A program made the translations under genes and the position numbers. Shown here one piece after another: positions 43,762 to 54,061 of a stretch of DNA of 64,000 nucleotides. Each line of letters opens with the position of its first letter. Within the stretch, counting starts at the first letter, position 1. The notes beneath the pieces were generated by a model. That model saw nothing but the letters and a program-made list of their open reading frames with translations, had not been told where the DNA came from and ran no database searches. Source of the stretch: Polaribacter sp. ALD11 (GTDB taxonomy: Bacteria > Bacteroidota > Bacteroidia > Flavobacteriales > Flavobacteriaceae); NCBI RefSeq assembly GCF_002831685.1, contig NZ_CP025119.1, positions 2,254,001-2,318,000 of the forward strand. Direction: 5' to 3'.

Positions 43762-46716
43762 TTATTTTAAGTTGAAACTTACTCTTGCAAATAAGAAACG
43801 ACCACTAACACCAAATTGTTGAGATCTTCTAGACCAGTCGAAACGACCACCACTTCGGTTCGCTTCAATAGCTCTATCTGGGTATACGTCTAATAAATTA
43901 TTAGCACCTATAGTTAATGTTAAGTCTTCTGTAGCCTTATAACCAAGAGATAAATCTGTAACTATTTTAGAATTGAAGTTTTGCTGATTAGCAATCGAGT
44001 TTGTTGCCTCAGACACTTTTCCAAAGTAAACATTTCTAAAGAAAACATTAAACTTTCCTGAAGTTAAACTATTTGTTAAGTTCACTTTAGTTGTTGGTAC
44101 TGCCTCTTCTAAATAGATTCTACTATCTTCTGGAAAATAAGTGCTTTCTTGCCCTGCATCTTTTAAAATTTGCGAAGAATTAATTCCTCCTACTTGTCTT
44201 GTTTGAGAAAAAGTTCCTGATAAATCCGTTTTTAATCTTGTATTTTTTCCAAAATTTGCTTTGTGTGAAATTACAACATCTACACCTGTAGATTTTGTAT
44301 CTATTGCATTTGCAAAGAAAGATGCTGCCGTTGCATTTGCTTGAACTAATAAGTTAGAAAGCTCTAGGTTAGCGGCATCAATTGGCTCACCTGCATTTGG
44401 TAGACCATCAGCAATAAGTGTAGGTTTAAACTGACCTGTATACACTACTCTATCATCAATATTTACAATATAACCATCTACAGTAAATGTAATATTAGAC
44501 TCTGGTAATTTTGCTGTAAAACCTGCACTAAAACTATTAGAAGTTTCTTCTTTTAATTGAGGAATTCCTAATAATTGTGCTGCTTTACTATCATTTGCAA
44601 ACGTACCTACTTCTACAGGAACACCATCTTGAAAAATAGTAGATGTAGAGTTATAGTTTAATTGATGTAAAGAAGGTGCTCTAAAACCAGTGTTAAATGA
44701 AGCTCTAATCCTAAAATTGTCTGATGCTTTATAAATAGACGCTAACTTAAAGTTAACGGTAGCACCAAAATCTGAATAGTTTTCATAACGCGTTGCGAAA
44801 GTAGTTGAGAATACTTCAGAAAATTTTGCATCTAAGTCTATGTATCCTGCAACACTATTACGTCCTCTTGATAATTCGTTTTTTGGACCAAACCCAGGAA
44901 ATACTTGAGATCCACCTGGTCTAGAACTTCCAAAGAAATCTTTTAACGGAGTAGTACCAGCTACACCACTAAATGGTTGCCCATCTGCTTGGTATTGTGT
45001 ATAAGAAGACTCTTCACCCGAAATAATTTCATAGTTTTCAATTCTATGTTCTGCTCCAAAAGCAAGGCCAAATCCTTCAAAAGTATCTTCATAAAATTTA
45101 GATACATCTAAATTGGTAGTATTTTGTGAAAATGCAAACCCACCAGCATCAAAAGTTGTTGGAGATGCTTTTCCTTGAGAAGCATTGTAGGTATTCCCTA
45201 TTCTATAATCGAATGCATTTCTACCGTAAGTATTTGAAAAATCTACATTCCATTCTCCAATCTTACCTTTAACACCAACAGCTATCGATTTATCTGAAAT
45301 TGTTGAATTAATTTCTGGTAAAAAACCATTATTATAAGCAGGCGTATACGTTCTACTTTGATTTGGTAATCTGTAAAAACCTGCAGAGCTACCATCTCTA
45401 GAACTCATTCCTGCAAAAGAATAGATTTCTGTACCATTGTCATCTAACGGTAATTTAAAATTGGCAAAAAATCTACCTCCACGAACTTTAGATTGCCCAA
45501 CTCTCATGTTAAAGTCTGTTCTATTCAAATTTCTTGCTGCCAATTCAGACGTAGTTGCATCGGCACCTAATATTGTTTGTAGCGCAGCTAAATCATCTCC
45601 TGCTGTTGTAGGGTAACCAGCCGTATTTGAAAAACCTTTTAAATCATTCAAAATAGTATTGTATTCATTAGATGCTGGGTCTAATCCATTTGCTAAAGAC
45701 AAGAATCTTGTGGTATCATAATTAGCTGCATTTGCTAATCTTTCAACAACATTATATCCATTAAAAATATCTCCTTCCCATTCTTTCATTCTGTTGTAAG
45801 GTTCACGAACATCAAAATCTCCAGAAAAAGTAATAAAACCACCATTCTCACCTAAAGGCAGTCCGTAGCTTGCACTAATGTTTGTAGTTTCGCCATCTAC
45901 ACCACCTGTTTGTGCATTTGCATTTTTACTAAAATTGGCTCCAGTAGTTACTGCTAGAGACAACTCGTTTACCGTTTCATTTAAAACAATATTTATAACT
46001 CCTGCAATAGCATCAGAACCATATTGTGCTGCTGCACCATCTCTTAAAACTTCTAATCTCTTAATTGCTGCTGCTGGTATTGCATTTAAATCTGTACCTA
46101 CAGAACCTCTACCAAAAGTACCATTTACGTTTATTAAAGAAGAAGTGTGTCTTCTTTTTCCGTTAATTAATACCAATACTTGATCTGGACCTAAACCTCT
46201 TAATGAAGCAGGATCTACGTGATCTGTACCATCTGAAATAGTTTGTGTGTTTGACGTAAATGAAGGTGCTACAAAATTTAAAATTTGATTTAAATTAACT
46301 TGTGGTGATGATGCTGCTAATTCTTTTATATCAACAATATCAATTGGCACAGGAGAATCTATAGCAGATCTATTTGGGTTTCTTGATCCAATAACAACAA
46401 TTTCTCCTAAAGAGACATTGTCTTCATTAACAACAATTGTTAGATAAGAACTGCTAGTTACATTTACCGTTTTTGTTTCATAACCAATTGAAGATACAAC
46501 TAGTGTTATTGGTAAACTTTTTACCTTAATACTAAACTCACCATTATCATCTGTAGTGGTTCCGTTTAACGTTCCTTTAATAAGAACATTCATATAAGGT
46601 AACGTTTGGCCAGAAGCATCTGTTACTTTCCCTTTAATAGTTTGAGCAACCATTGCTAGAGGCAACAAAAACAAAAAGGTAAACATTAAAAATTTGTGTG
46701 TGTTTTTTTGTTTCAT
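43762..46716 (-). CDS. TonB-dependent receptor, array member 3 (no STN domain)
   Basis: Outer-membrane transporter of 984 residues. A signal peptide ends at MVAQ (residue 25), then a carboxypeptidase-like domain (about 26-105), a plug (about 110-250) with PVPIDIVDI, LRGLGPDQVLVLINGKRR, RDGAAAQYGSDAIAGVINIVL, and a barrel ending ARVSFNLK. The LINGKRR and YGSDAIAGVINI blocks are shared with the next two receptors, so the three are paralogues. No SusD gene adjoins it. It has its own 309-bp upstream gap and a bidirectional terminator after it. Confidence 0.92.
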   Translation of the reverse strand: MKQKNTHKFLMFTFLFLLPLAMVAQTIKGKVTDASGQTLPYMNVLIKGTLNGTTTDDNGEFSIKVKSLPITLVVSSIGYETKTVNVTSSSYLTIVVNEDNVSLGEIVVIGSRNPNRSAIDSPVPIDIVDIKELAASSPQVNLNQILNFVAPSFTSNTQTISDGTDHVDPASLRGLGPDQVLVLINGKRRHTSSLINVNGTFGRGSVGTDLNAIPAAAIKRLEVLRDGAAAQYGSDAIAGVINIVLNETVNELSLAVTTGANFSKNANAQTGGVDGETTNISASYGLPLGENGGFITFSGDFDVREPYNRMKEWEGDIFNGYNVVERLANAANYDTTRFLSLANGLDPASNEYNTILNDLKGFSNTAGYPTTAGDDLAALQTILGADATTSELAARNLNRTDFNMRVGQSKVRGGRFFANFKLPLDDNGTEIYSFAGMSSRDGSSAGFYRLPNQSRTYTPAYNNGFLPEINSTISDKSIAVGVKGKIGEWNVDFSNTYGRNAFDYRIGNTYNASQGKASPTTFDAGGFAFSQNTTNLDVSKFYEDTFEGFGLAFGAEHRIENYEIISGEESSYTQYQADGQPFSGVAGTTPLKDFFGSSRPGGSQVFPGFGPKNELSRGRNSVAGYIDLDAKFSEVFSTTFATRYENYSDFGATVNFKLASIYKASDNFRIRASFNTGFRAPSLHQLNYNSTSTIFQDGVPVEVGTFANDSKAAQLLGIPQLKEETSNSFSAGFTAKLPESNITFTVDGYIVNIDDRVVYTGQFKPTLIADGLPNAGEPIDAANLELSNLLVQANATAASFFANAIDTKSTGVDVVISHKANFGKNTRLKTDLSGTFSQTRQVGGINSSQILKDAGQESTYFPEDSRIYLEEAVPTTKVNLTNSLTSGKFNVFFRNVYFGKVSEATNSIANQQNFNSKIVTDLSLGYKATEDLTLTIGANNLLDVYPDRAIEANRSGGRFDWSRRSQQFGVSGRFLFARVSFNLK

Positions 46717-47025
46717 AATTATTTATTTTGAATTAATATTTAACTAAAATTAACGTTTTAATTTACAAAGGCAATGAATATTATCATAAATCATTTTTTT
46801 TAGAGATTGCTTTTAAATAAAACTAGATACTATTTTTTTATTTCTTAGTAATAGCTTGAGCACTTAATAAATACTTAAGACATATTTATCTCCGTATAAA
46901 TTACCTTTAAATAATAGCTTCTTTTTTTATTACAAGAAATGCTACTAGATTCGTTTTCACTTATTATACAAAAAAACACTACCCTTTCGGGTAGCATTTT
47001 CTAATTAATCAAATATAATTATTCT
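46717..47025. other. Intergenic region between two paralogous receptors
   Basis: 309 bp without a gene. The terminator of the 954-residue receptor lies at its right end. A promoter for the left receptor is expected, but I find no clear TTG/TAnnTTTG pair on the minus strand, which would fit use of the alternative ECF sigma factor. Confidence 0.55.
46970..46994 (-). terminator. Terminator of the 954-residue receptor
   Basis: CTACCC (46979-46984) pairs with GGGTAG (46989-46994) around a four-base loop (GAAA on the minus strand), followed on that strand by a T-run. Confidence 0.85.
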
Positions 47026-49890
47026 TTAAAACTGGTAGTTTAAAGATAAATTAAACATTGTACCTAATTGGCTAAAGTGATAACCATCATATGTCATTTG
47101 AGAATAACGCTGGTTAAAAGTAATTAAGTTAGATGGAGAATTTGTAACAGCAGCACCGTCAATAATTGCCTGCCCTGTTGCAGTTGCATTTGTAAAACTC
47201 CACTCTGGTAATATATTAAATAAGTTATTCACATTTAAAGATAATGTTAACTTTTCAGTAGCATTAAAGTTAATACCTAAATCTGTAACTACTTTTGGTG
47301 TAAATTCTGTTCTTAAATCAGAACCACCATCTTGTACTGCTCCTGCTGGTATATCTGCAGCATTCACAAAAATACTTTCTAAATTTTGCAATCCTTGTTG
47401 TGCAAATTTAGTTTTACCAAAATATGTGTTATTTAGAGAAAAACCGAATTTACCAATATCATAAGTAGTTCCTAAAATCCATTTAGTTTTTGGTCTAGAA
47501 GTAAAGAATAAAGCTTCTTGAGTTTCATTAACTACAGATTGTCCTGCATCAGCAACTATTGTTGGGTTCTTAACGGCTCCATCTCTTGCATTTTCTATTA
47601 CATAGTTTCCAGATAAATTAAAACCTAATTTACCTTCTCCTACTTCAATTTTGTTATAACCTATAACAACATCGATACCAGAAGTTTTTGTATCTATAGC
47701 ATTTGTAAAGAAACTTAAATCACTTAAATTGTTGTTTGTTAAAACTTGATCTAAAGCAGTATTTCCTGCTGCTGTAGCTCCAATCTCTGTACTTAAAACA
47801 ACTCTATCTTTAACATTAATGCTATAGTAATCTAAAGTAAAACTTAAGTTTCTATTTACTTTACCTCCTAAACCTAATGTAAAGTTTGTTGAAGTTTCAG
47901 CATCTAACTTATCAATTCCTAAAAGACCAGCTTGTGAAGACACATTGTTTACCAAACCACCTACTTGAATTCCTTGACCCGGAACAAAACTATATTGTGC
48001 TTTCTGTGTATAAATTTGGTGTAATGTTGGTGCTCTAAACCCTGTAGATACAGAACTTCTTAAAGTATACTTGTCATTAAATGTATAAGCTCCACTTGCT
48101 TTCCAAACAAAAGCATTACCAAAATCTGAATAATTTTCACTTCTAATTGTTCCGTCTAAAGTTAAGTTTTCTGTTGGGTTCCAATTTAAAGATGCATAAC
48201 CACCAAAGTTATAACGTGTAAACTTCCCTGAATTTTCTGGGCTATTTCCTGCAAATGAATCTGCACCACCACCATCATAAGAACCTAATTCTCCTTCAAT
48301 AATTTCAAAAGTTTCATATCTAAATTCTGTACCAAAAGCAACACTTAAGTTATCTGTAAGAATTTTAGAAATATCTAAATTTCCAACATTATGATAAAAC
48401 CCTGTTCCTCCTGGATCGAAAGATCTCTTAGAATTTTCTCTGTATAATTGAGAACCTTCAGTAACCTCACCTTGATCTATAGTTCCGTTATTATTTGCAT
48501 CTACCCAAGTAGATGGAGAATATACAACGTTTCTATTATGAGAATCACTTACTTTATAAGTTTGAGAGTTTCCACCAGTTGTAAAACTAGCATCCACATT
48601 CCAATCGTTAATTACAGATTTAAAACCAATAGTAGCATTATAATCATTTAAATCTCCTTCGAATGTTGGTACATAACCATCATAACCACCAGCATTTGTT
48701 GGGTGGTCTCCCGGGAAAAAACCTGCTAAATATGGATCATCTGCAAGAGTTCTCCAATAAGGAGTTCTATAATTTGCAAAAGAATTTACTTTCTTGTTAA
48801 TAAAAGCACCATTAAAATATAAATTAGATTCTTCACTTAATTTATAAGAACCATTTACTAAAAATTTAGCAGCAGCAGTTTCTGGTGCTCCATTTATATT
48901 ATTAGCATCTGGATTTCTACTTAAAAATTCGTTTACATCTGCAATGTTTGCTCCGAAATCTGCAGCTTCACCAGCAGCATCAACTGTTCCTGGTCTGTTA
49001 GAAACATTCGTTTTAGAAAAATCTACGGTATAATTGATAAATCCTTTATCGTCTCCAATAGAAGAACCATTGTTCACAGAAACACCAAACATTTCCCCAT
49101 CACCTTCAGAAGTTAATCCTGTTCTTAATGTAGCAGAACCAGCATCTGGGCTATCTTTTAAAATAATATTAATTACACCTGCAATTGCATCAGAACCATA
49201 TTGTGCAGAAGCACCGTCTCTTAATACTTGTATATCTTTAATTGCATCAATTGGAATTCCAGAAATATCTGAACCCGTTTCACCTCTACCCGGAGAAGTC
49301 TGTGTGTATAATAAAGCACTTAAGTTTTTACGCTTACCGTTAATAAGAATTAATGTTCTACTTGGTCCCATATTTCTAATTTCATACGGATCTAGTAAAG
49401 AAGTTGCATCATTAACTGGTGTTTGTACCGTACTAAAAGATGGAATCTTGTATTGTAAAGCTTTATCAAAACTGGTTTGTCCTGTAGAAACTAAATCTTT
49501 TGCAGACACAATATCTATTGGTAAAGGACTTTTTGTATTACTTCTTGCAGGAGTTCTTGACCCTGTAATTACAATTTCATCTAAAGCTTCGTCCCCATCT
49601 TCTATTGTAATGTTTAAGAAAGAGTTACTTGTTACTTTTACTTGTTTAGTCTTAAAACCGATAGAAGATACAACTATAGTTACTGGTAAACCCTTAACGT
49701 TTAGGCTAAACTCACCAGAATCACTAGTTGTAGTTCCTGTAGAAGTTCCTTTTACTAGAACATTCATGTAAGGTAATGCACTTCCTGATTTGTCTGTTAC
49801 TTTCCCTTTTATTGTCTGCGCCATGAATCCTAGAGGAAGCATAAATAGAATAGCAAATGCACATAATTTTGATAAATACTTTTGTCTCAT
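47026..49890 (-). CDS. TonB-dependent receptor, array member 2 (no STN domain)
   Basis: 954 residues. Signal peptide to FMAQ (residue 25), carboxypeptidase-like domain nearly matching that of the 984-residue paralogue (QTIKGKVTD, LPYMNVLVKGT), plug with SPLPIDIVSAKDL, TLILINGKRKN and YGSDAIAGVINIILKDS, and a barrel ending LSLNYQF. The barrel is clearly diverged from its neighbours, so a different ligand is likely. It lies between the STN receptor and the third receptor, with a terminator after it. Confidence 0.92.
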   Translation of the reverse strand: MRQKYLSKLCAFAILFMLPLGFMAQTIKGKVTDKSGSALPYMNVLVKGTSTGTTTSDSGEFSLNVKGLPVTIVVSSIGFKTKQVKVTSNSFLNITIEDGDEALDEIVITGSRTPARSNTKSPLPIDIVSAKDLVSTGQTSFDKALQYKIPSFSTVQTPVNDATSLLDPYEIRNMGPSRTLILINGKRKNLSALLYTQTSPGRGETGSDISGIPIDAIKDIQVLRDGASAQYGSDAIAGVINIILKDSPDAGSATLRTGLTSEGDGEMFGVSVNNGSSIGDDKGFINYTVDFSKTNVSNRPGTVDAAGEAADFGANIADVNEFLSRNPDANNINGAPETAAAKFLVNGSYKLSEESNLYFNGAFINKKVNSFANYRTPYWRTLADDPYLAGFFPGDHPTNAGGYDGYVPTFEGDLNDYNATIGFKSVINDWNVDASFTTGGNSQTYKVSDSHNRNVVYSPSTWVDANNNGTIDQGEVTEGSQLYRENSKRSFDPGGTGFYHNVGNLDISKILTDNLSVAFGTEFRYETFEIIEGELGSYDGGGADSFAGNSPENSGKFTRYNFGGYASLNWNPTENLTLDGTIRSENYSDFGNAFVWKASGAYTFNDKYTLRSSVSTGFRAPTLHQIYTQKAQYSFVPGQGIQVGGLVNNVSSQAGLLGIDKLDAETSTNFTLGLGGKVNRNLSFTLDYYSINVKDRVVLSTEIGATAAGNTALDQVLTNNNLSDLSFFTNAIDTKTSGIDVVIGYNKIEVGEGKLGFNLSGNYVIENARDGAVKNPTIVADAGQSVVNETQEALFFTSRPKTKWILGTTYDIGKFGFSLNNTYFGKTKFAQQGLQNLESIFVNAADIPAGAVQDGGSDLRTEFTPKVVTDLGINFNATEKLTLSLNVNNLFNILPEWSFTNATATGQAIIDGAAVTNSPSNLITFNQRYSQMTYDGYHFSQLGTMFNLSLNYQF

Positions 49891-50049
49891 AAATAAATTA
49901 TTTAGTTAATAAATCTGTTTAACTAGTTGCTGCTTTCTTCAAAGATGCAGTAACCGATTTATTATATAAGACAGAAAAAGAAAAAGCATACCCTTAAAAA
50001 TTCATTTATTTTTAAAAAAAATGCAAAAAAGATATAAATTATTTAATAA

Positions 50050-52986
50050 CTACAGCTTTATATTCAATTTTGTGTAGTAAAAAGAGCCATTTGTCCCCAT
50101 TTGTGTAGCATCCCACAATCCTCCACTATCAGTATAACTACTTTGTTTGGTTGGGTAGATATTAAACAAGTTGCTGGCACCTAACTGGAGATTAATTATA
50201 TTACTTAATTGATAACTGAAGTGTAAATCTGTTGTTATTTTTGGTTGATACGTATCTATAGAAGCCTCTAATCTTTCTTTTTCTGAATTATTAAAGTTTG
50301 ATACATCCTGGGTTATTTGCCAATCAATTAATTGAACGCTACTAAACCTTGTTAATCCCAAAGATGTCTTCAGTTTTTTATATTGATAGTTAACTCCTAG
50401 ATTAAATTTACTTTTTGGAGCAGAAGCTAATAAAAACTGTTGATCTCGCTCTCCGAAAAAAGTTTCTTTATCTAACTGTTTATTATTTATTTCTGTAATT
50501 CTCATATAATTAATGTTTCCAGATAAGTCTATAGATAACTCAGTGTTCTCCATTTTTTTTCTCCAACTTAAAACTAAATCTACACCTGTAGTTTCTGTAT
50601 TTACACCATTTGCAAAAAACTGAACATTATCTATTCCTAAACCTAAGTTTGAAGCATCAAAATTACCACTTAGTATAATCCTATCTTTAACTGAAACATA
50701 ATAAGCATCGAGTGCTGCATTAAATGTTGTGCTTAGTTTTGCAGTAAATCCTAAACTAAAATTTATAGCTTTTTCTTCTTTTAAATTATCTATGTTAAAT
50801 TTTCTTGCAATAGGACTATTATTTGCTACTAAAAGTGATTCCGTTGGTTTACTTCCTATAAAATTTGTGAATGTTAGGTTGTAATAAATTTGAGCTAAAG
50901 AAGGTGCTCTAAAACCAGTACTAAAAGAACTTCTTAGATTGAATTTATTTGTAATTTTATATCTCGATGCTAGTTTATAATTTAATGTGCTTCCAAAATC
51001 ACTATAATATTCATAACGTAAAGCAGCGCCAATCATAAATTTTTTAGTAAAATCTATCTCTGTATCTAAATAAAGACCAAAATTAGATCTATTTCTATCT
51101 ACCTCATTTTCTGGAGAATACCCAGGAAACCCTTGTGAACCTCCTGGTCTCACCATACCGTTATACGTTTTATAATCTGAAACTGGTGTTTTTGAGCTTA
51201 CCAAATCTCCGTTAACATCATAGGAACCATACGAAGCTTCTTCTCCAGAAAATATTTTATACTTATCTAACCGAGACTCTAGCCCCAAAGCAATGTTAAA
51301 TCCATAAGATTTTGCCATAAAATATCTAGAAAAATCGATACTTGTAGTATTTTGAATTAATTGATGCCCACCTGCATCAAACTCTGTTGGCGAATTTTCT
51401 TCTAAGGTAGCATTTAGCGTATTTTTAATAAAATATTGGAAATTATTTCTTCCAAAAGTATTATTTACATCTATATTCCATTCTTTAAAGTTTGTAAACA
51501 ACCCTACTGATAATGAATTATCTAGAATATTTGATGTGATTAATGGGTTAAATCCATTTGGATAAATATCGAGTACATTCCTTTCACTATCTGCTACTCG
51601 TGTAAAAGCAAAAGATGCTGTGTTTTTATAATTAAAACCACCATTAACATACAATTTTGTATTTCTATAAATCGGAATTTCAGAATTTAAAAAAAGACTT
51701 ACATTCTTTACTGCTGCTTGTCCGTATTTTTCTCTTGCTGTAGTTGCTGGTCTTAACGTATTGTCTGTTGATACTGCTTCGGCAGAAATATTAATAAAAC
51801 CTCCTTGGCTAATTTTTGTACCATAATTTAATCCTAATTTATAAGTAAAACCATCAACTTTATTAGGAAAAACACTATTACTATCACCATTATGAAAACC
51901 TAAAGTAGAACTTACATTTAGCTCATTATCAGCATCTCTTAAAACAATATTTATTACACCAGCAATGGCATCTGAACCATATTGTGCAGATGCACCATCT
52001 CTTAATAATTCTATCCTTTTTATTGCAGAAATAGGTATGGCATTTAAATCGGTTCCAGAATTCCCTCTTCCTCTGGTGCCATATAAATTTATTAAAGATG
52101 CTTGGTGCCTCCTTTTTCCATTAATTAGAACCAACGTCTGATCTGGTCCTAAACCTCTAATAGTTGCAGGATCTATATGGTCTGCCCCATCTGCTCCGGA
52201 TTGTTTGCTTGCATTAAATGAAGGGATTGCATATTGCAAAAATTGATTAATTTCTACTTGACTGCTTTTAGAAGATGTCTTTTCAATATCTATAAAATCA
52301 ATAGCAACCGGTGTGTCATTTGCAACTCTGTTTTTATTTCTAGAACCTACAACTTGTACTTCATCTAATTCTTCACCGGATAATAAAACAATTGTATGAA
52401 ATATTTTAGGTTGAAGTTGAAGCGTTTTAGAGTTGTGCCCTAAAAAACTAACGGTAATATTATTTTTATGCTGAATTTCAAACTCAAAAGTTCCGTCGCT
52501 ATTTGTGGTTGTTCCTGCTAAAGATTCTTTTTCTTGCAAAGTTGCACCACTAAGAGGTATATTATCTGAACTTAAAACAATACCCCTAACAATTACTCTT
52601 TTCTTATTAAAAGTACTATCGATAAGAACACTCTTTGAGAAAACGGTGTTTCCTTTAGAATGAATTTTCCGTTTACCGTATTTTTGTTTGGCGTAAATAA
52701 CATAGTAACTATTTCCTAGATCATCAAAAAGAAAAGGTGTAATTTTTTCTAATAAAGAGATAGATTCACTTAAAGATAAATTTGCAAACCCTTTTTCTTG
52801 AATTTTTTTACCAGAAAGCAAGTTGGCATTGTAAGTAAAGAAAATCTTATGCTCATTACTAATTTTATCTAGTAAAGTAGCCAACGGAATTGACTTTTGT
52901 TTATGCTCTTGAGCAACTATTTTTTGAGAAGTAAAAGCTACAGAAACAAGTAATATAAGTTTTATGAATACTAGTTTTTGAACCAT
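50050..52986 (-). CDS. STN-domain TonB-dependent receptor (FecA-type signalling), array member 1
   Basis: 978 residues. After a signal peptide ending about residue 25 comes an STN (secretin/TonB short) domain (about 30-110, with IPLATLLDKISNEHKIFFTY), then a carboxypeptidase-like domain (about 130-210), a plug with TPVAIDFIDIEK, GLGPDQTLVLINGKRRH and QYGSDAIAGVINIVLRD, and a barrel ending YYTKLNIKL. The STN domain contacts a FecR-type anti-sigma when ligand is bound. The FecR gene ends 20 bp upstream and the sigma gene is beyond it, so this is the sensing receptor of the set. Confidence 0.93.
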   Translation of the reverse strand: MVQKLVFIKLILLVSVAFTSQKIVAQEHKQKSIPLATLLDKISNEHKIFFTYNANLLSGKKIQEKGFANLSLSESISLLEKITPFLFDDLGNSYYVIYAKQKYGKRKIHSKGNTVFSKSVLIDSTFNKKRVIVRGIVLSSDNIPLSGATLQEKESLAGTTTNSDGTFEFEIQHKNNITVSFLGHNSKTLQLQPKIFHTIVLLSGEELDEVQVVGSRNKNRVANDTPVAIDFIDIEKTSSKSSQVEINQFLQYAIPSFNASKQSGADGADHIDPATIRGLGPDQTLVLINGKRRHQASLINLYGTRGRGNSGTDLNAIPISAIKRIELLRDGASAQYGSDAIAGVINIVLRDADNELNVSSTLGFHNGDSNSVFPNKVDGFTYKLGLNYGTKISQGGFINISAEAVSTDNTLRPATTAREKYGQAAVKNVSLFLNSEIPIYRNTKLYVNGGFNYKNTASFAFTRVADSERNVLDIYPNGFNPLITSNILDNSLSVGLFTNFKEWNIDVNNTFGRNNFQYFIKNTLNATLEENSPTEFDAGGHQLIQNTTSIDFSRYFMAKSYGFNIALGLESRLDKYKIFSGEEASYGSYDVNGDLVSSKTPVSDYKTYNGMVRPGGSQGFPGYSPENEVDRNRSNFGLYLDTEIDFTKKFMIGAALRYEYYSDFGSTLNYKLASRYKITNKFNLRSSFSTGFRAPSLAQIYYNLTFTNFIGSKPTESLLVANNSPIARKFNIDNLKEEKAINFSLGFTAKLSTTFNAALDAYYVSVKDRIILSGNFDASNLGLGIDNVQFFANGVNTETTGVDLVLSWRKKMENTELSIDLSGNINYMRITEINNKQLDKETFFGERDQQFLLASAPKSKFNLGVNYQYKKLKTSLGLTRFSSVQLIDWQITQDVSNFNNSEKERLEASIDTYQPKITTDLHFSYQLSNIINLQLGASNLFNIYPTKQSSYTDSGGLWDATQMGTNGSFYYTKLNIKL

Positions 52987-53006
52987 TTACCGATTTAAAG
53001 TTACAC

Positions 53007-53996
53007 TTATTTCTTACTGATAATTAAGCTACTATCTTTTTTGATAATAAGCACATCAACAGATTTTTCAATTGCTTTTATACAGATGTCAATATTTGTA
53101 ATAGGAACGGCTCCTGTAATTAAAGTATTCTTACTTTTTTCGTCTTTAAAAATTATAGAAAAGCCGTAAGCTTCTTCTATTTTTTCCATCGCTTCTTCCA
53201 AAGATAGGTTTTCAAAAAGTAAAGAACCATTTTTCCAAGAAGTTTTTATGGTCGCATTAAATATGTTTTTATCTTCTAATATTTTATTTTTTTCTGCGGA
53301 ATAAGAAATATAATTACCAGGAATCATTTTTTTATCTGCTCCATTTTTCAATTTTAACCATATATTTCCTTCCTCTAAGAAAACACCTGTTTTTTTCTTT
53401 TTTGTATTTACATTAAAAGAGGTGCCGTAAACTTCTACAGACAAATCATCTGTTAAGACCCAAAATTTTGCATTTGTAGCTACTTTTTTATCAACCTGAA
53501 AAAAAGCTTCACCAGACAACCAAACTTTTCTACTTTCATTTTTATAATAAGATAAACTAGAATTTGAGTTTAAAGTAACATCGCTACCATCTTGTAGTTT
53601 TATGGTTAGAATTTCTCCATAATTTGTTCTATGTGTAATTTTAGAATTACTATTTATAAAATAAAAACCAATAGAAATTAATAAAAGTATAGATGCAGCT
53701 GCACTAAATTGTTTTAGAAATCTTACTTTTCTTTTAGGTTTTGTTTTTTTAGCTTGAATTTTAGCCTCTAATTTACCCCATTCGAAAGCCACTTTTTCTT
53801 TGCTTACTAAAGCCTTGTCAAAAGAAATACCTAAAACAAGGTCTTTTGCTTTGTTTACCAATACGGCTTTATCAGGGTTCTTTTCAATCCAAAATTCCCA
53901 AAAATTAATGTCTGTGCCATTATTTTGTAGTGCCCAATTTTTAAAAGAAGCATCTTCTAAAAAATCGTTTATGGTATTATACTTCTTCTTAATCAT
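53007..53996 (-). CDS. FecR-family anti-sigma factor
   Basis: 329 residues. A cytoplasmic N-terminal sigma-binding part (about 1-92, with WEFWIEKNPDKA), one transmembrane helix (about 97-115) and a periplasmic FecR domain (about 120-215, with LQDGSDVTLNSNSSLSY and WLSGEAFFQV) are followed by a C-terminal DUF4974/STN-like domain (about 255-329). It relays the receptor signal to the ECF sigma factor. It sits between the sigma gene and the STN receptor gene, the classic order. Confidence 0.94.
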   Translation of the reverse strand: MIKKKYNTINDFLEDASFKNWALQNNGTDINFWEFWIEKNPDKAVLVNKAKDLVLGISFDKALVSKEKVAFEWGKLEAKIQAKKTKPKRKVRFLKQFSAAASILLLISIGFYFINSNSKITHRTNYGEILTIKLQDGSDVTLNSNSSLSYYKNESRKVWLSGEAFFQVDKKVATNAKFWVLTDDLSVEVYGTSFNVNTKKKKTGVFLEEGNIWLKLKNGADKKMIPGNYISYSAEKNKILEDKNIFNATIKTSWKNGSLLFENLSLEEAMEKIEEAYGFSIIFKDEKSKNTLITGAVPITNIDICIKAIEKSVDVLIIKKDSSLIISKK

Positions 53997-54061
53997 TTAA
54001 TAAATGTATCGAATGTATATAGATAAGGCAATTTCCCTTTTTCTATACTCTTAATTTTATG

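Noticed and set aside
45878..46183. 101-codon plus-strand frame inside the 984-residue receptor
   Set aside because: Shadow frame of the conserved plug; the minus-strand gene is intact and clearly coding.
49034..49771. 245-codon open frame on the plus strand inside the 954-residue receptor
   Set aside because: It is the antisense shadow of a strong receptor plug region; its protein has no recognisable domain, no promoter and odd composition.
43762..52986. SusCD-type polysaccharide utilisation locus
   Set aside because: No SusD homologue, glycoside hydrolase or sulfatase gene is present next to these receptors.
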